Of a stretch of DNA of 64,000 bases, positions 22,367 through 32,858 are shown piece by piece. The translations under genes were made by a program, and so were the position numbers. Each line of letters begins with the position of its first letter. Position 1 is the first letter of the stretch. Below the pieces are notes generated by a model. That model was not told the DNA's origin. It ran no database searches and saw only the letters and a program-made list of their open reading frames with translations. This DNA comes from Gracilaria gracilis (lineage: Eukaryota > Rhodophyta > Florideophyceae > Gracilariales > Gracilariaceae). The stretch covers positions 248,001 to 312,000 of the forward strand of contig JARGSG010000074.1 of the NCBI GenBank assembly GCA_030374805.1. Direction: 5' to 3'.

Positions 22367-22385
22367 GACACCCTTCCTACCCTGA
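22367..22385 (-). other. Candidate polypurine tract of element C
   Basis: On the minus strand the bases just 5' of the 3' LTR read GGGTAGGAAGGGTGTC, a purine-rich run in the place where plus-strand DNA synthesis is primed in LTR elements. Two pyrimidines interrupt it near the LTR border. Confidence 0.5.
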
Positions 22386-22944
22386 GCCACGCCCTCGTGG
22401 CTCCTAGATCCTTTCACCAAGTCGGTTGCATCGTCGTACCAATTTGGCCCCTGTCGCAGCCTTCGTGCCATCTCACGCCGTGCGTCGCGTCGGTTCGGCA
22501 TCACCGAACGCACTCTGTTCACCACCTTGGTCATCACCGATTGCGGCTCTATCCACCTCTTTGGTTATCACCGACAGCGGCCTATTCATCCCCATTTGTG
22601 GTTTAGGAGCGACGCGCGCCCATTGCATACCTCCAAGGTTCTGCCTTTTTGGCTGCCCGGCTTGGACCCTTTTACCGTGTCGGTATACCCAGTGGGGGTG
22701 GCGGGTTGCGCTTTTGAGCTCGTGTGGGCACTGTACCGTGAAGGATTTTGGCGCCCACTTGGTTGCGGCGTGTTTCTCTGTCCCTTCGAGGTTCGAGTAC
22801 CCACCCTTCGAGGCATTGCCGCTGACTCCATCGAGGTTGTTCCACCGTTATCCCTTCTGGTTTCCTTCGCACCCCTTTGCGGTTTGTCTACGCGGGCTCG
22901 CGCCACCGTGGCTTTTCATCCGACCGACAAGGTTGAATCCGTTT

Positions 22945-25358
22945 ATGGTGACCCCCGATCCTTATTTGAACCACATGGGTAGCCCTGGTACCAGCGTGCG
23001 GGCTCGCACCCGTAGCGGTACACGGCGATTGTCGGTTCCCCATGTTGGTCAATCGGACGCGGTAACCTCAAGGGACGGCGCGCCATCGGCGACCAATGCC
23101 GATGCCTTAATGGTTGAACCAGCATGGGGCCCCGAACGGGTGGAGGTTTTGAGCATCAGCTCTAGTGACTCACCCATTGTGGATAAAAAGCCGATTCGCT
23201 TCACCCCTGCGGTCGAATGCTCGCCGTCTCAACCACTCCCTCGCGGTACTCATCACACCATGTCGGGTACAGGTCCCTCGCGCGGCCGCGGAAGCGGCAT
23301 TGCCAAGTCTGGTTCTTGGGGTGCTGCTTTGTACCATTCCCGCATCCAAACTGGTTTTCGGAGCCAGCCGGTTCCGCCTTCCTCAAATCAACCTCAAGGG
23401 ATTCACGAAGGGATCCGGGACCGGTATGGTCCGGAGCCCGAGATTCCTCGTGGTATTTCCTATTATGGTTTGGAGCCGTTCACCACGGCCGACTGGAACG
23501 TTTCCCAACATGGTACCTTCGGGGTCGATCCAAGAATGGTGTCGCAAGCGACGCTGTACCGTCGGAACTGGCCAGTGGCGCCGGGGAACACATCGCTTCC
23601 CGGCGTCTTGCGCCGTCCGACTTTGGATACCTACTTGGGTTTGTTTCGTTGGGATTGCGAGCGTCTCCGCTCCGTCCCCCAAACGCTCCACCGTCGGGAT
23701 AAGGAATCTCAACCTCGTCAGGGTCGGGTGGAGTGCTATGACAGCCGCCAGGGACACACACCAATGAGGTATTTCATCCCCCCGCTTTATCCCAGCGATC
23801 TGCCGTATGTTCGTATTGAACCGGAGCTCCATTATTACCGACGTCTGGTTGTGAAGATCTGTCAGTACGACTCCCTTCCGCAGCGGTACCTTCCGGCTCA
23901 CCACATTTGGTTTGCTTCGATAGGCCTTACAATACCATCCATTGGGCTAACCGTCGTAGGTGGGGGGTGGATGCTGCCACTGAGGCTCGCATTCGTACCC
24001 GGTCCAGCTTCAACCGCGTCATGCATGGGTTCCATAATGTGGAGTTCTTCTCACAACCTAATAAGGGAAGAACCTCTTGGTATGTGGCCCGACCTGAATG
24101 GTGGAATGCCTATGAGGTACCGATGTCGCTTAGCGTCCCAACCCCACCGGTATTGGCTTACTTCGGGAGCTACATCACCCGTAACCACGATCGGTATTAC
24201 CTCATTTGGTCGATTGCCCTCGCGGAATGGGCCGTATTGGTGGCCATCTTAGCTCTGCAGGCTGCCCGTGACGGTATTGACTGGGATTGTCGTTCTCGAG
24301 AAGCCGAGATTTACCGTGACGGTGTGCAACCTCCTGGTCGTATGTTCTTCATTCCCCCGAGGGTCATTCGCGACATTCGCCTATTTGGAATCGGAAACAT
24401 TGTGGCAGGTACGGACTACTCTATTGAGCAGTTGGAATCGTTGCTTACCCAAGTGGAGAGTTTCCCGTGGGGAGCCAAGCAGGGGTGGGAGGTTTTCGAT
24501 CCGGTGTCCTGGAAGGTTGTATCCCGCGCGGAGCAGCGCTATCCCGGGGCTCCGACCGATCAGGGACCTCCAGGGAGTCCCGAGCCATTCCCAACCGTGG
24601 TGGAATCGCCAGCAGCTACCCCTGTGGTCACTTCAGCGCCTACTCCCGCTCCAGAGGGACGCAATACGCCTGCCCATACTGGTGCCACTCCTCTTCTCCC
24701 TAGTACCACACGGGTTGATGGGCCTCCGTGGGCTATCCTCGGGGGTGTCATGGCTGCGGCTGCGGCGCCTGTCCCCTCTCAGGTGGACTCCCAGGCCATT
24801 TCAGGTTTAATGGCTCGGGTCCGCCAAGCCTGTGTGGTGAACTTCCAGCGGGCGGGTCCTACCTCTGTGGTCGAAGCTCTTACCCTTCTGGAAAGCATCC
24901 TGCCTCGTCATGCACAGTACATGCGATCCTTTTCCCAAATTGGTGAGTTCCGGAACCGGTTCCAGGTCGAGCTCTACCAGATGGCTACCAACCAGGTGGC
25001 AGGCCTAGCGACGGCCATGGGCCCGACGCCTACAAACCCTTTGGAGGATCCCCTATTTGATGCTAGCCTGAACCCCGGCCTTCTAGCCGCTACGCAGGCT
25101 CCTCTCCACATCGGGTCGTCGGCACCTCCGTCGGTTGCGCAGGCGAGCGCGCCACCTCCGATGGGTGCCGACGTGATGTCAGGCGTCAGCGTGCCTACTA
25201 GTACCCCCGTGGGTCATGGTAGCGCGCCTAGCCAGGCTCCAGGCCAGGCTCATCTCTTCCAGCCTTGGCCGGGAGCCCATCAGAACACCACTCCGGGTCG
25301 GGGATCCTCAGCTGGAGGCTCCTCGGGGCCTCACTTTGCCACTCACCCATCAGGTTGA
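22945..25358 (+). CDS. Antisense ORF (aORF) of element C, unknown function, one frameshift
   Basis: An ATG at 22945 opens a frame running to about 23920. It continues in the -1 frame to a TGA at 25356-25358, about 800 residues in all. The same frame is open upstream to 22426, so a longer N-terminus is possible. The N-terminal part is basic and disordered (VRARTRSGTRRLSV, SRGRGSGIAKSGS). The middle is rich in Tyr, Trp and Arg with predicted globular character (YLGLFRWDCERLR, LHYYRRLVVKICQYD, WANRRRWGVDAATEARIRTR). The C-terminal third is Pro/Ala/Thr/Ser low complexity with one helical island (MARVRQACVVNFQRAG). No domain is recognised. It lies antisense to gag-pol and tail-to-tail with pol. 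Confidence 0.65.
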
Positions 25359-26271
25359 TTGTCGTAACCACTTCTGCATCCCTGTTGGTATCGCTCTTTC
25401 AGTAAGGTTAAAAGTTATGTGTTTCCATGTTAGGTTCCAATTTCCATCGAGGGGCATTGCGAGGCGGAAACGCGAAAATAACTCCCCTCCCCCTTCCTTA
25501 GACCAGCGTACCACGGTGGGTGAAGCGTAGTTCCTTGTAGGTAAATTGGTTCCATCTGGAGCCACATTTGCGTGCTCGTAGTATGGATTCACCATGATGG
25601 TACGACGCTTCGCCTCCGCGCGGGGCAGCGAGCGGTTTGGCCTCCCCGTGAGGTGAGGTGACGTGCCACGCGCTTGCGCGCGGTGGCCAGCAATGTACCT
25701 GGATTGGTCTGCATGGCCTCTCACCATGCATGGGCGCACGTGCGGTGTTTCACCCTGGAGGTTACTTGCAAGGCGAATCAAAATATTTGACCGGAAAATT
25801 ACCCCTCCATATGGTAGTGAAAACGCAGAAAACCCTTTTGGTCTGTATCTCGAGAACCAAGGGGTTTCAGAGGCTGGGAATGGCCGATTCGGGAGCGCGG
25901 CACGGTCAAAATACTTAGATTTTTTGACCATGCCGTTGCTCGCTCCCTACACACAATAGTGTAAACCGAATCGGTTACTCCGCACGGCGCGCCACGAGAA
26001 GCGCGCGTATGCCTCGTCAAATAAAAAGACACAATTTTTTGAATGTTTCCACCGTGCGGGTTCGCGCGCGTGCCGCGCACGTGCATGGCGCGTGTGTAAC
26101 GGCGCGCGTACAACGGTGCGTCCGTCTTTAGCGCTACCGCTCCTTGGACGTACCCTCATGGAATGCTTCCTTCTGGTTGTACCTTCCCGGTGAGTGTCCG
26201 AACCGACTTTGGTACTCCTCATTACAATGTGCTTTTCCCCCTTCCTTGGGGGACTGCATTACCTCTAAGGT
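25359..26271. other. Spacer between the aORF and pol of element C
   Basis: Both genes end towards this 0.9-kb spacer. No further gene is seen. It carries six strict ACC-N5-GGT sites (25591, 25752, 25965, 26051, 26181, 26261), showing that the dyad density is not a coding effect. Confidence 0.7.
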
Positions 26272-27195
26272 TTACCCATCATTCGGCATGTCCTCTCCCT
26301 TGCGGTTCCAGTAGCTTACCCTGAAATGGTGTGGTATGGCTGAGGGCGGCTCGGCGGTATCACCGTCAGCCCCCCAGCCATACCAGCGTACTGTGTACTT
26401 CAGACCTTCTTGGGTACGGCGGTGACCTACAAGGCGTTCCACTGGGAACTCATTAGAGACCTGGGCTGGTATCGTTTCACCACTTTGGTTTAGATGAGCA
26501 TCGGTACCACTAGGGGTAGGTGTTTCCTCTGAAGGAGCAACCGTAATCCCCGCAGGTGGTACGTAGTCTGGGTCGTCACCCTGTGCGTCATCATTAACCT
26601 CGATGGGTGTCCCGTCTTCCCGGGGCTGAGTCCTCAGGGCAACCGCTTGTGGGTCACGCGCGGATTCTCCGCGTTCCTTCCTGGACTGAACCGTCTGAGG
26701 TGCAACCGTGATTCGGTCAATAGAGATTGTATTCTCTACACCATCTTGGTTCACTGTTACCGTGTGGTCGGTCGACCGAACTACCTTGAAAGGTCCCGAT
26801 GATTTCGGAAGAAGCTTAGAATTGATATCTCTATCAATAGCTTCATCATCAGCTTCATCACCCGGTCGTGGTTTAGCTCCTTTCGGAGGGTGGTCAATAA
26901 AGACATATTGACCCGGCCTAGCCGTTACCACTTGGGTTACCTTACGGTCGTAGTCCTCCTTGTACCTTTTCTGGGATGCTGTGAGCTTGCTCTCAGCATA
27001 CTTGAGAGCACGTCTCAACCTCAAAAGGGTATTCCGTTTGACCTGTGACGGTGTGAGCGCTCCGGCGGCTTCTTGTCCTAATGGGTCCCCTTCAACAACA
27101 ATACCTGGTGGGTGTCTTGACAGTATTAGATCGAACGGCGTAGTTTGCGTCGCTCGATGAACCTGAAGGTTATATGCATATGTCAAGGGCTGCAC
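26272..27195 (-). CDS. Element C integrase C-terminus with chromodomain
   Basis: This continues pol in the same frame after a single TAA. It begins with the integrase end (LTYAYNLQVHRATQTTPFDL, the GPY/F-type region KSSGPFKVVRSTDHTVTVNQ), then an acidic, Thr-rich linker. It ends in a chromodomain (FPVERLVGHRRTQEGLKYTV, RWYGWGADGDTAEPPSAIP). Chromodomains here are known to bind modified histones or heterochromatin proteins and guide integration. With the stop, this part would be made only by readthrough. Confidence 0.88.
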   Translation of the reverse strand: MQPLTYAYNLQVHRATQTTPFDLILSRHPPGIVVEGDPLGQEAAGALTPSQVKRNTLLRLRRALKYAESKLTASQKRYKEDYDRKVTQVVTARPGQYVFIDHPPKGAKPRPGDEADDEAIDRDINSKLLPKSSGPFKVVRSTDHTVTVNQDGVENTISIDRITVAPQTVQSRKERGESARDPQAVALRTQPREDGTPIEVNDDAQGDDPDYVPPAGITVAPSEETPTPSGTDAHLNQSGETIPAQVSNEFPVERLVGHRRTQEGLKYTVRWYGWGADGDTAEPPSAIPHHFRVSYWNRKGEDMPNDG

Positions 27196-27213
27196 GAGCT
27201 CGTCCCAACCAGT

Positions 27214-30200
27214 TTAGTGTTCTTCCGTATAATGTCGCAGCCTAGATACCAGTGTTCGGTTAAAGCGCTCCACTTTCCCATTCGTTTGCGGATGGTAGGC
27301 AGTAGTGAAGTAGTGCTTAATACCCAAGAGGTTACAAACAGCTTCAAAGAAGTTCGAAGCTAAGTTCGAACCATTGTCGGTAAGTAGATAAAGCGGTGCA
27401 CCATACGGGTAGATCCAATTGTTCAAGAACGCCACCGCGAGGGTCGTCGATTTCGTGTCCTTCAAGGGTATCGCTCGCGTGAGCTTCGAGAACCTGTCGG
27501 TGATTACGATGATGTACTGATATCCCCTTGTGGTTTTTGGTAATGGACCCAGAAGGTCTATTGCGACGAACTCGAGAGGACCCGCTGCAGGGAATAACTT
27601 CAAGTATTTCCTGTGCTTCCGGAGACCTCCACGGGTACGTACGCAAGATTCACATTGACCTACAAAGGTATATATATCATTAGCCATATGAGGCCAGTAG
27701 TACCCTTGCCTCAAGGTGTAGTACATTCTCGTACCTCCAGGGTGTCCTGATAGCCTTGGGTAGTGGGCTAGGTACAGCACCCGAGGGCGCAGCACCTTGG
27801 GCACTACCTTCTGTAGGGAACCATCAATAGGAGCTCGCCTCACCAGGAAACCATTTCGGTCGACGTCAAAGTTCGAGTCTTTCATACCTACTTGGTCCAT
27901 GAGAGAGCGGCAATAAACACCGTTTGCTTGCTCTCTCAGGAATTCCTCGCGGGTAATTGGCATGACGTCTGTTTCCTCGAGGGCGAGTATTTCCCGAGCG
28001 ATGGCATCACTAAACCACGTATCCTCTTCGGGTAGAGTCCAGTAACCTTCTAAGGTATCACCATCAGGGTTGGTAGAGATGGTAAAGCATGGGATATCAT
28101 CCTCTACCGGCTCGGTGTCCAAACCATCTGTGGTAATGCGAGACATCGCGTCTGCGACATTGTGCTTGATACCTGGACGGTACTGTACGTCATACTCGAA
28201 CTCTGAAAGTCGTAACCGCCATCGGGCAAGTCTGCCTGATGCGTCGGCCAGACCCAGTATCCACCGTAGGGCATCATGGTCGGTTCGAAGCGTGAACCTT
28301 TCACCATATAGGTAGGGACGGAGCATCAACATGCTCCAGACTACTGCCAGACATTCCTTTTCGGTTGTTGTGTAGTTCTTTTCTGCAGCGTGCAAAGCAC
28401 GGCTCCAGTACCCTATAGGTAGTTTGTCGCCGTTTTCTTGCTCCTGCATAAGACAACAACCAATTTGGGCGTCCGAAGCGTCAGTATCCAACGTGTATCG
28501 TAAACCAGCTTTGGGTAATGCCAAGATGGGAGGTGTCAAGAGCGCATGTTTCAGCGCCTCGAACGCATCCATTTCCTCATTGGTAAGACATTCAAACCTT
28601 GTAGGTTGACCTTTCAGCAGCTTCCTGTTGAGGGGAGCCGCTATCTTGGCAAATCCCTTGATAAACCGGCGGTACACATTGCACAAACCTATAAAGGATC
28701 GGATTTCCGTCTGGGACGTGGGTGGCTTCGCCTCCTGCACGGCCCGGATATTCCGCGGCGTCACTTCTAACCTCCCAGGGCTGATGATATGACCAAGGTA
28801 TTCTACCTCTTTGGTGAAGAATTCGCACTTGCGGAGCTTCAAGGTTACTCCAGATTCCCTCAAAAGGTTCAAAACTTCCCTAACATGGTGGAAATGTTCC
28901 TCTACCGTTCTGGAATATATGATTACATCGTCGATGTATACCAGAGCGGTTCTCCACTTCACCTTCGAAAGGATTATATCTAACGCCCTCTGAAAGGTAG
29001 CCGGGGCATTTCGCAACCCAAAGGGCATACGCGTAAAGCGGAATAACCCAGCGTGGCAAGTAAACGTAGTTTTGTCCTTGTCTTCTTCCCTCATAGGTAC
29101 CTGCCAATAACCACAATTGGCATCGAGCGTAGTAAAGATCTTGGCGTTGCCCAACGAATCTATACACTCGTCCATTCTAGGTATTGGGTACGAATCCCTA
29201 ATGGTCATACTATTCAGTCTTCTGTAGTCCACACAGAACCGCATACGGGTATCATTCTTCTTTGTGACGAGAACCACAGGGCTGGCCCAGTCCGCATTTG
29301 CTGGTTCTATGACACCTTCACGGAGCATTCTCTCGACCTCATTGAGCTCAACCTCCCGGGCTTTTGGACCTGCACGGTAAGGCTGCTGGTAAATGGGTTT
29401 CCAGCCAGGCACCATATCAATACGGTGCTCTGTAGCCTCAATTTGGCCCAACCGGCCCGACCACATGGGTTCAAATTCTTCTAAGAGACTGAGGATCCGG
29501 TCTCGGAGAGCCTGGTTCTCCGCACCGATCTGGACTTCCTCTCTCCAATTCCGCACTGGGTCCAGTTCCATAGTCTTTTCCTGATCCCTAACCTTAAAGG
29601 TACTGGCGATCTTCTGTTCCATTTTGGTATTTGTCGATAACGGGGGCGCATATGCAGGGTATGGCGCATCCGTTCCTCCCCCTTCCTTAGAGGTGGCGAC
29701 TTCGCCCAACACATTAGGTGAGACCGTGAAAACCCCTTGTGGTGCCGGCAGTGCGATTCCAATAGTGGTATTCTTGGGTAACTTAACAATGTGATTGCTA
29801 AAGTTACTCAAGTACACCTTGAAGGCTTGGTTAGGGATGTTGTCGATAATCCCGTTTGCCATCAAGGCGAGATGTCTTTCTGCCAACCTAGGATGGTTCT
29901 GTAGCATTACCAATCCTGGAACTGCGCATGAGACATTCACTACCATTTGGGTCCTAGCCGGAATTGAAACCAATCTGGTGAGCCGTATCTTGTTTGAAAC
30001 CGTTTCGGTGGGGATATTGGACCTCGGCTTCTGACGCCAACCATTTTTGGTCTGCGTATTACCCAGTATGGCAATACGACCACCTTGACGGAGAGCGACC
30101 GTTCGGGACCCTGGCAAAATTGCCTTGACATGTTTGTCAATAAAGTTGGTCCCGAGGATACAGTCTGTCGCCAAACAATCCACCACAAAGAAATTGAGCT

Positions 30201-30528
30201 TCACCTTCAAGGTTCCAAGTTGTACCACAGTGGTTAACATTCCTCTAAGGTGCAGTGGGCGCTCATTAGCGTCCACCAGCGGGTTGATAGTCGGGGCAGG
30301 CCGAATGTTCCGCAAGACCGCATCGGGTATGACGCGAGCGTTTAGGACATTTGGACCGGCGCCGGTATCGAGTACACACGCAACGGGGACCTGTAGGTAA
30401 TTGAGAAAGCTTACTGAAGCATTAACTTTATAGTTATTGTACTTCATTAGACACACCACATTGGGTACATCTGATTCTTCTTTTTTCCACCATAAGGTTT
30501 CCCGTTCCGGTATCGACGGGCCTTCCAA
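27214..30528 (-). CDS. Element C Pol: protease, RT, RNase H, integrase core
   Basis: The 1104-residue frame carries, in order: protease (VACVLDTGAGPNVL, ILGTNFIDKHV); RT (FCVDYRRLNSMTIRDSYPIP, TTLDANCGYWQVP, MPFGLRNAPATFQRAL, ALVYIDDVIIYSRT with catalytic YIDD); RNase H (YTLDTDASDAQIGCCL, YTTTEKECLAVVWS, RTDHDALRWI); the integrase zinc motif (HYPRLSGHPGGTRMY, YWPHMAND, CESCVRTRG); and the catalytic core (FVAIDLLGPL, LLTDNGSN, PQTNGKVERFNRTLV). All catalytic residues are present. The frame differs from gag, so expression may need frameshifting or reinitiation. A TAA ends the frame just after the core; it aligns with a Gln of element A. Confidence 0.95.
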   Translation of the reverse strand: MEGPSIPERETLWWKKEESDVPNVVCLMKYNNYKVNASVSFLNYLQVPVACVLDTGAGPNVLNARVIPDAVLRNIRPAPTINPLVDANERPLHLRGMLTTVVQLGTLKVKLNFFVVDCLATDCILGTNFIDKHVKAILPGSRTVALRQGGRIAILGNTQTKNGWRQKPRSNIPTETVSNKIRLTRLVSIPARTQMVVNVSCAVPGLVMLQNHPRLAERHLALMANGIIDNIPNQAFKVYLSNFSNHIVKLPKNTTIGIALPAPQGVFTVSPNVLGEVATSKEGGGTDAPYPAYAPPLSTNTKMEQKIASTFKVRDQEKTMELDPVRNWREEVQIGAENQALRDRILSLLEEFEPMWSGRLGQIEATEHRIDMVPGWKPIYQQPYRAGPKAREVELNEVERMLREGVIEPANADWASPVVLVTKKNDTRMRFCVDYRRLNSMTIRDSYPIPRMDECIDSLGNAKIFTTLDANCGYWQVPMREEDKDKTTFTCHAGLFRFTRMPFGLRNAPATFQRALDIILSKVKWRTALVYIDDVIIYSRTVEEHFHHVREVLNLLRESGVTLKLRKCEFFTKEVEYLGHIISPGRLEVTPRNIRAVQEAKPPTSQTEIRSFIGLCNVYRRFIKGFAKIAAPLNRKLLKGQPTRFECLTNEEMDAFEALKHALLTPPILALPKAGLRYTLDTDASDAQIGCCLMQEQENGDKLPIGYWSRALHAAEKNYTTTEKECLAVVWSMLMLRPYLYGERFTLRTDHDALRWILGLADASGRLARWRLRLSEFEYDVQYRPGIKHNVADAMSRITTDGLDTEPVEDDIPCFTISTNPDGDTLEGYWTLPEEDTWFSDAIAREILALEETDVMPITREEFLREQANGVYCRSLMDQVGMKDSNFDVDRNGFLVRRAPIDGSLQKVVPKVLRPRVLYLAHYPRLSGHPGGTRMYYTLRQGYYWPHMANDIYTFVGQCESCVRTRGGLRKHRKYLKLFPAAGPLEFVAIDLLGPLPKTTRGYQYIIVITDRFSKLTRAIPLKDTKSTTLAVAFLNNWIYPYGAPLYLLTDNGSNLASNFFEAVCNLLGIKHYFTTAYHPQTNGKVERFNRTLVSRLRHYTEEH

Positions 30529-30548
30529 TTCACGGTTAGGGGTGGCCC

Positions 30549-32720
30549 CTACGCTAACCGTTCGGTGTTTTCCTGCTCCTCCGGAGCGAGACTGTCCTTC
30601 TCCAAGATTGGTGTTTCCTTGACGAGATGAACCTGAGATGGTGATGGTTGAGCTTGTACCCTCTTTCCAGATCCATATAGGTTACGGTGGTTTTGCTGCC
30701 TGGCACTGATCAGATGTTCGCGCACCCCTGGGGGTATTTTGTCACATCTGTTCGCCAGATGGTCTGGCGACAAACAGAGCCAGCAAACCAATCCACCTGT
30801 CTGGGGATCACGCATTGCCATAGAGGTAGGTCGGGTAACCGGATTGGTTGGTGCTGTAGCATATGAAGATGCTTGCGAACCACCCGTTGAGGTTTGTTGA
30901 GTGCTCGCCGCACTTGGTGGCGACCTTACCGAATCTGGTGGTACTGTCGACGACCAATTACCAATGGAGGTGGCTCGTGACTGAGCCTGCGGCGCAGTCA
31001 CGAGATGAACTGCCATTCCTGTTGGTACGCGAATGAGCGAATCTCCCTCTGAGGTAGTGCTTTCTTCTAGCTCCCAGACTGACCGTTTCGGTTTATCCTT
31101 TGAGGTATGGGACGCCGACGGCTTCTTTCCGTGACGGAGAGTGTCGCCTAGTCCCTGGGCATAACGGGCAAGCCCATTATAGTCCACCTTACGGTTGTTC
31201 GCCAGGTAATTGCGTACCTGCGACCGGATCGCTTTGTCGACATTGTCGGCAAAGAGCGACTTCAACCTACTAGTGGTAAAGACATTACCGCATCGGGTGG
31301 CCAGATTCCAAAGGCCCAACGAGAATTCCATTTCGGTTTGGCTAGAGCGTTGGCGATATGCCTGCACCTCAGCGTAACCTTCCTGGATAACCTCATCGGT
31401 AGCGTAAGTTTCCAACATGAAATTAACCACTTCTGGGTACGTCTCTAACATCTCTGTCCCGTCTTCATCAACCGCCAGGGTATTTCCACGGAGCCTGCCT
31501 TGCAGCAAGTGGTAAGCTTGACCTTTAAGGTAACACTGGAATAACCACATGGCAGCGCCTTCGGAAAAACCATTTTGGTCGCATGCAATCTTGAACTTCT
31601 GTAGAAACTCAATTACCGCAATGGGATCATCACCTGTGAAGGTAGTATCACCCATCTGGAAGCTGAGCTTCTTATGGTGCTTGGTGATCTTCTGCGCAAC
31701 CTCTTGGGTGTAAGCAGAGGATCGGTTTCTCAACCGATATGACCTATAATCAACCGCTTTGGTGAACATATCGTTCAGCGGCTGACGCACCTCTAGGGTT
31801 GTATCGGTGTCCGAATCCGAGTCGGACGACTCGTACCGTTTCTTCTTACCTTTACGGTTTCTCTTTGAGGACTTCTTCGCCAACCTGTTCGGTTTCTTCT
31901 TGCGTCTACCTTTACGGTCATCATCCGACGATGAACCAGTATCGGTATCGGAGCTCGAGGAATCGGGGTCAGAGTCGTAGCCGCGATTCTTTCCCTTTCT
32001 CCTCCTCCTTTCTTTACCCTTGCGGTTTCTTCTTCGTCGCCCCTCTTCTGGGTCAGACGAATCGTCCTCAGGTCCACCAGTCTTGGTGTCCTTTCGAACG
32101 TTACCTCCAATGGGTGGCAAGTACACGTCTCGAGGGCTCATCTCTATATGGCCCTCTTGACCTTGCCTTAAACCTTGTAGGTACGCACTATCGGCCGGAA
32201 TTGGCTTGATTGGTGCGGAAGAACCGGCAGGGATCCCTTGTGGTATGCGAGTAACCACATTCACCCCAGGGGTTTTGGCTTCCGCCATTCCTTCAGAAAC
32301 CCAAAGGTCTTGAACCACTCGGTAGATATGCTCCCGGGCACCCGTTAAGAGGTATGTTTCAACCAATTTAGGTATGCGTTGAGAGAGCTCGTGCACGGCT
32401 CGATCAACCACCAAGCGGGTAACGGCGTCCATGTCCATTGAGGTCATAACTTCATTAACCGTAGCGGTAAAAAGAGCTTTCGCTCGATCTTCCAATTGGG
32501 GCCAAAGGTCCTCAACCGTTGTCGGCAAATCCTTGTTAGGTTCAGGAGCCAACGGTGGCTGAGTGCCCGTATCCTTTGAAGTTCCGGCCCGAGGTTGCCG
32601 AAGCAACTCCTCGGGATTATCCAGAATGGGTTTAGCGGCCGAAGCCGCAGCAGAACCCTTGTGGCTAGGTGGCGCGCTAGAGCCACGAGTAATCCTTGTA
32701 GGTCTTTCCATAGTGACCAA
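30549..32720 (-). CDS. Element C Gag
   Basis: A 723-residue protein whose ATG lies 138 bp inside the 5' LTR border. It has an N-terminal Pro/Ala region, then a strongly charged Lys/Arg/Ser/Asp block (GRRRRNRKGKERRRRKGKNR, then Asp/Ser runs) and a capsid-like helical core (KLSFQMGDTTFTGDDPIAVI, AMWLFQCYLKGQAYHLLQG). It ends with a perfect CX2CX4HX4C zinc knuckle (CWLCLSPDHLANRC). Such knuckles bind RNA during packaging. It is uninterrupted and contains about 15 strict ACC-N5-GGT dyads. Confidence 0.93.
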   Translation of the reverse strand: MVTMERPTRITRGSSAPPSHKGSAAASAAKPILDNPEELLRQPRAGTSKDTGTQPPLAPEPNKDLPTTVEDLWPQLEDRAKALFTATVNEVMTSMDMDAVTRLVVDRAVHELSQRIPKLVETYLLTGAREHIYRVVQDLWVSEGMAEAKTPGVNVVTRIPQGIPAGSSAPIKPIPADSAYLQGLRQGQEGHIEMSPRDVYLPPIGGNVRKDTKTGGPEDDSSDPEEGRRRRNRKGKERRRRKGKNRGYDSDPDSSSSDTDTGSSSDDDRKGRRKKKPNRLAKKSSKRNRKGKKKRYESSDSDSDTDTTLEVRQPLNDMFTKAVDYRSYRLRNRSSAYTQEVAQKITKHHKKLSFQMGDTTFTGDDPIAVIEFLQKFKIACDQNGFSEGAAMWLFQCYLKGQAYHLLQGRLRGNTLAVDEDGTEMLETYPEVVNFMLETYATDEVIQEGYAEVQAYRQRSSQTEMEFSLGLWNLATRCGNVFTTSRLKSLFADNVDKAIRSQVRNYLANNRKVDYNGLARYAQGLGDTLRHGKKPSASHTSKDKPKRSVWELEESTTSEGDSLIRVPTGMAVHLVTAPQAQSRATSIGNWSSTVPPDSVRSPPSAASTQQTSTGGSQASSYATAPTNPVTRPTSMAMRDPQTGGLVCWLCLSPDHLANRCDKIPPGVREHLISARQQNHRNLYGSGKRVQAQPSPSQVHLVKETPILEKDSLAPEEQENTERLA

Positions 32721-32837
32721 TAGTGGTATCCAATTGCTTCGCGAGTATTCCTACGAAACCAAATAGGTGTGTGAACTTCCAGAATCCTTTCGAATGTCTT
32801 CTGTTCACCAGTAAAGGTACGACAAAAACCAAGAAAC

Positions 32838-32855
32838 TTCTAAGTCGGGAGACCA
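32838..32855 (-). other. Candidate primer binding site of element C
   Basis: Read on the minus strand, TGGTCTCCCGACTTAGAA starts three bases after the 5' LTR. It would pair with a tRNA ending in AGTCGGGAGACCA. TGG matches the CCA end of a tRNA; the tRNA identity is not determined. Confidence 0.6.
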
Positions 32856-32858
32856 AAA

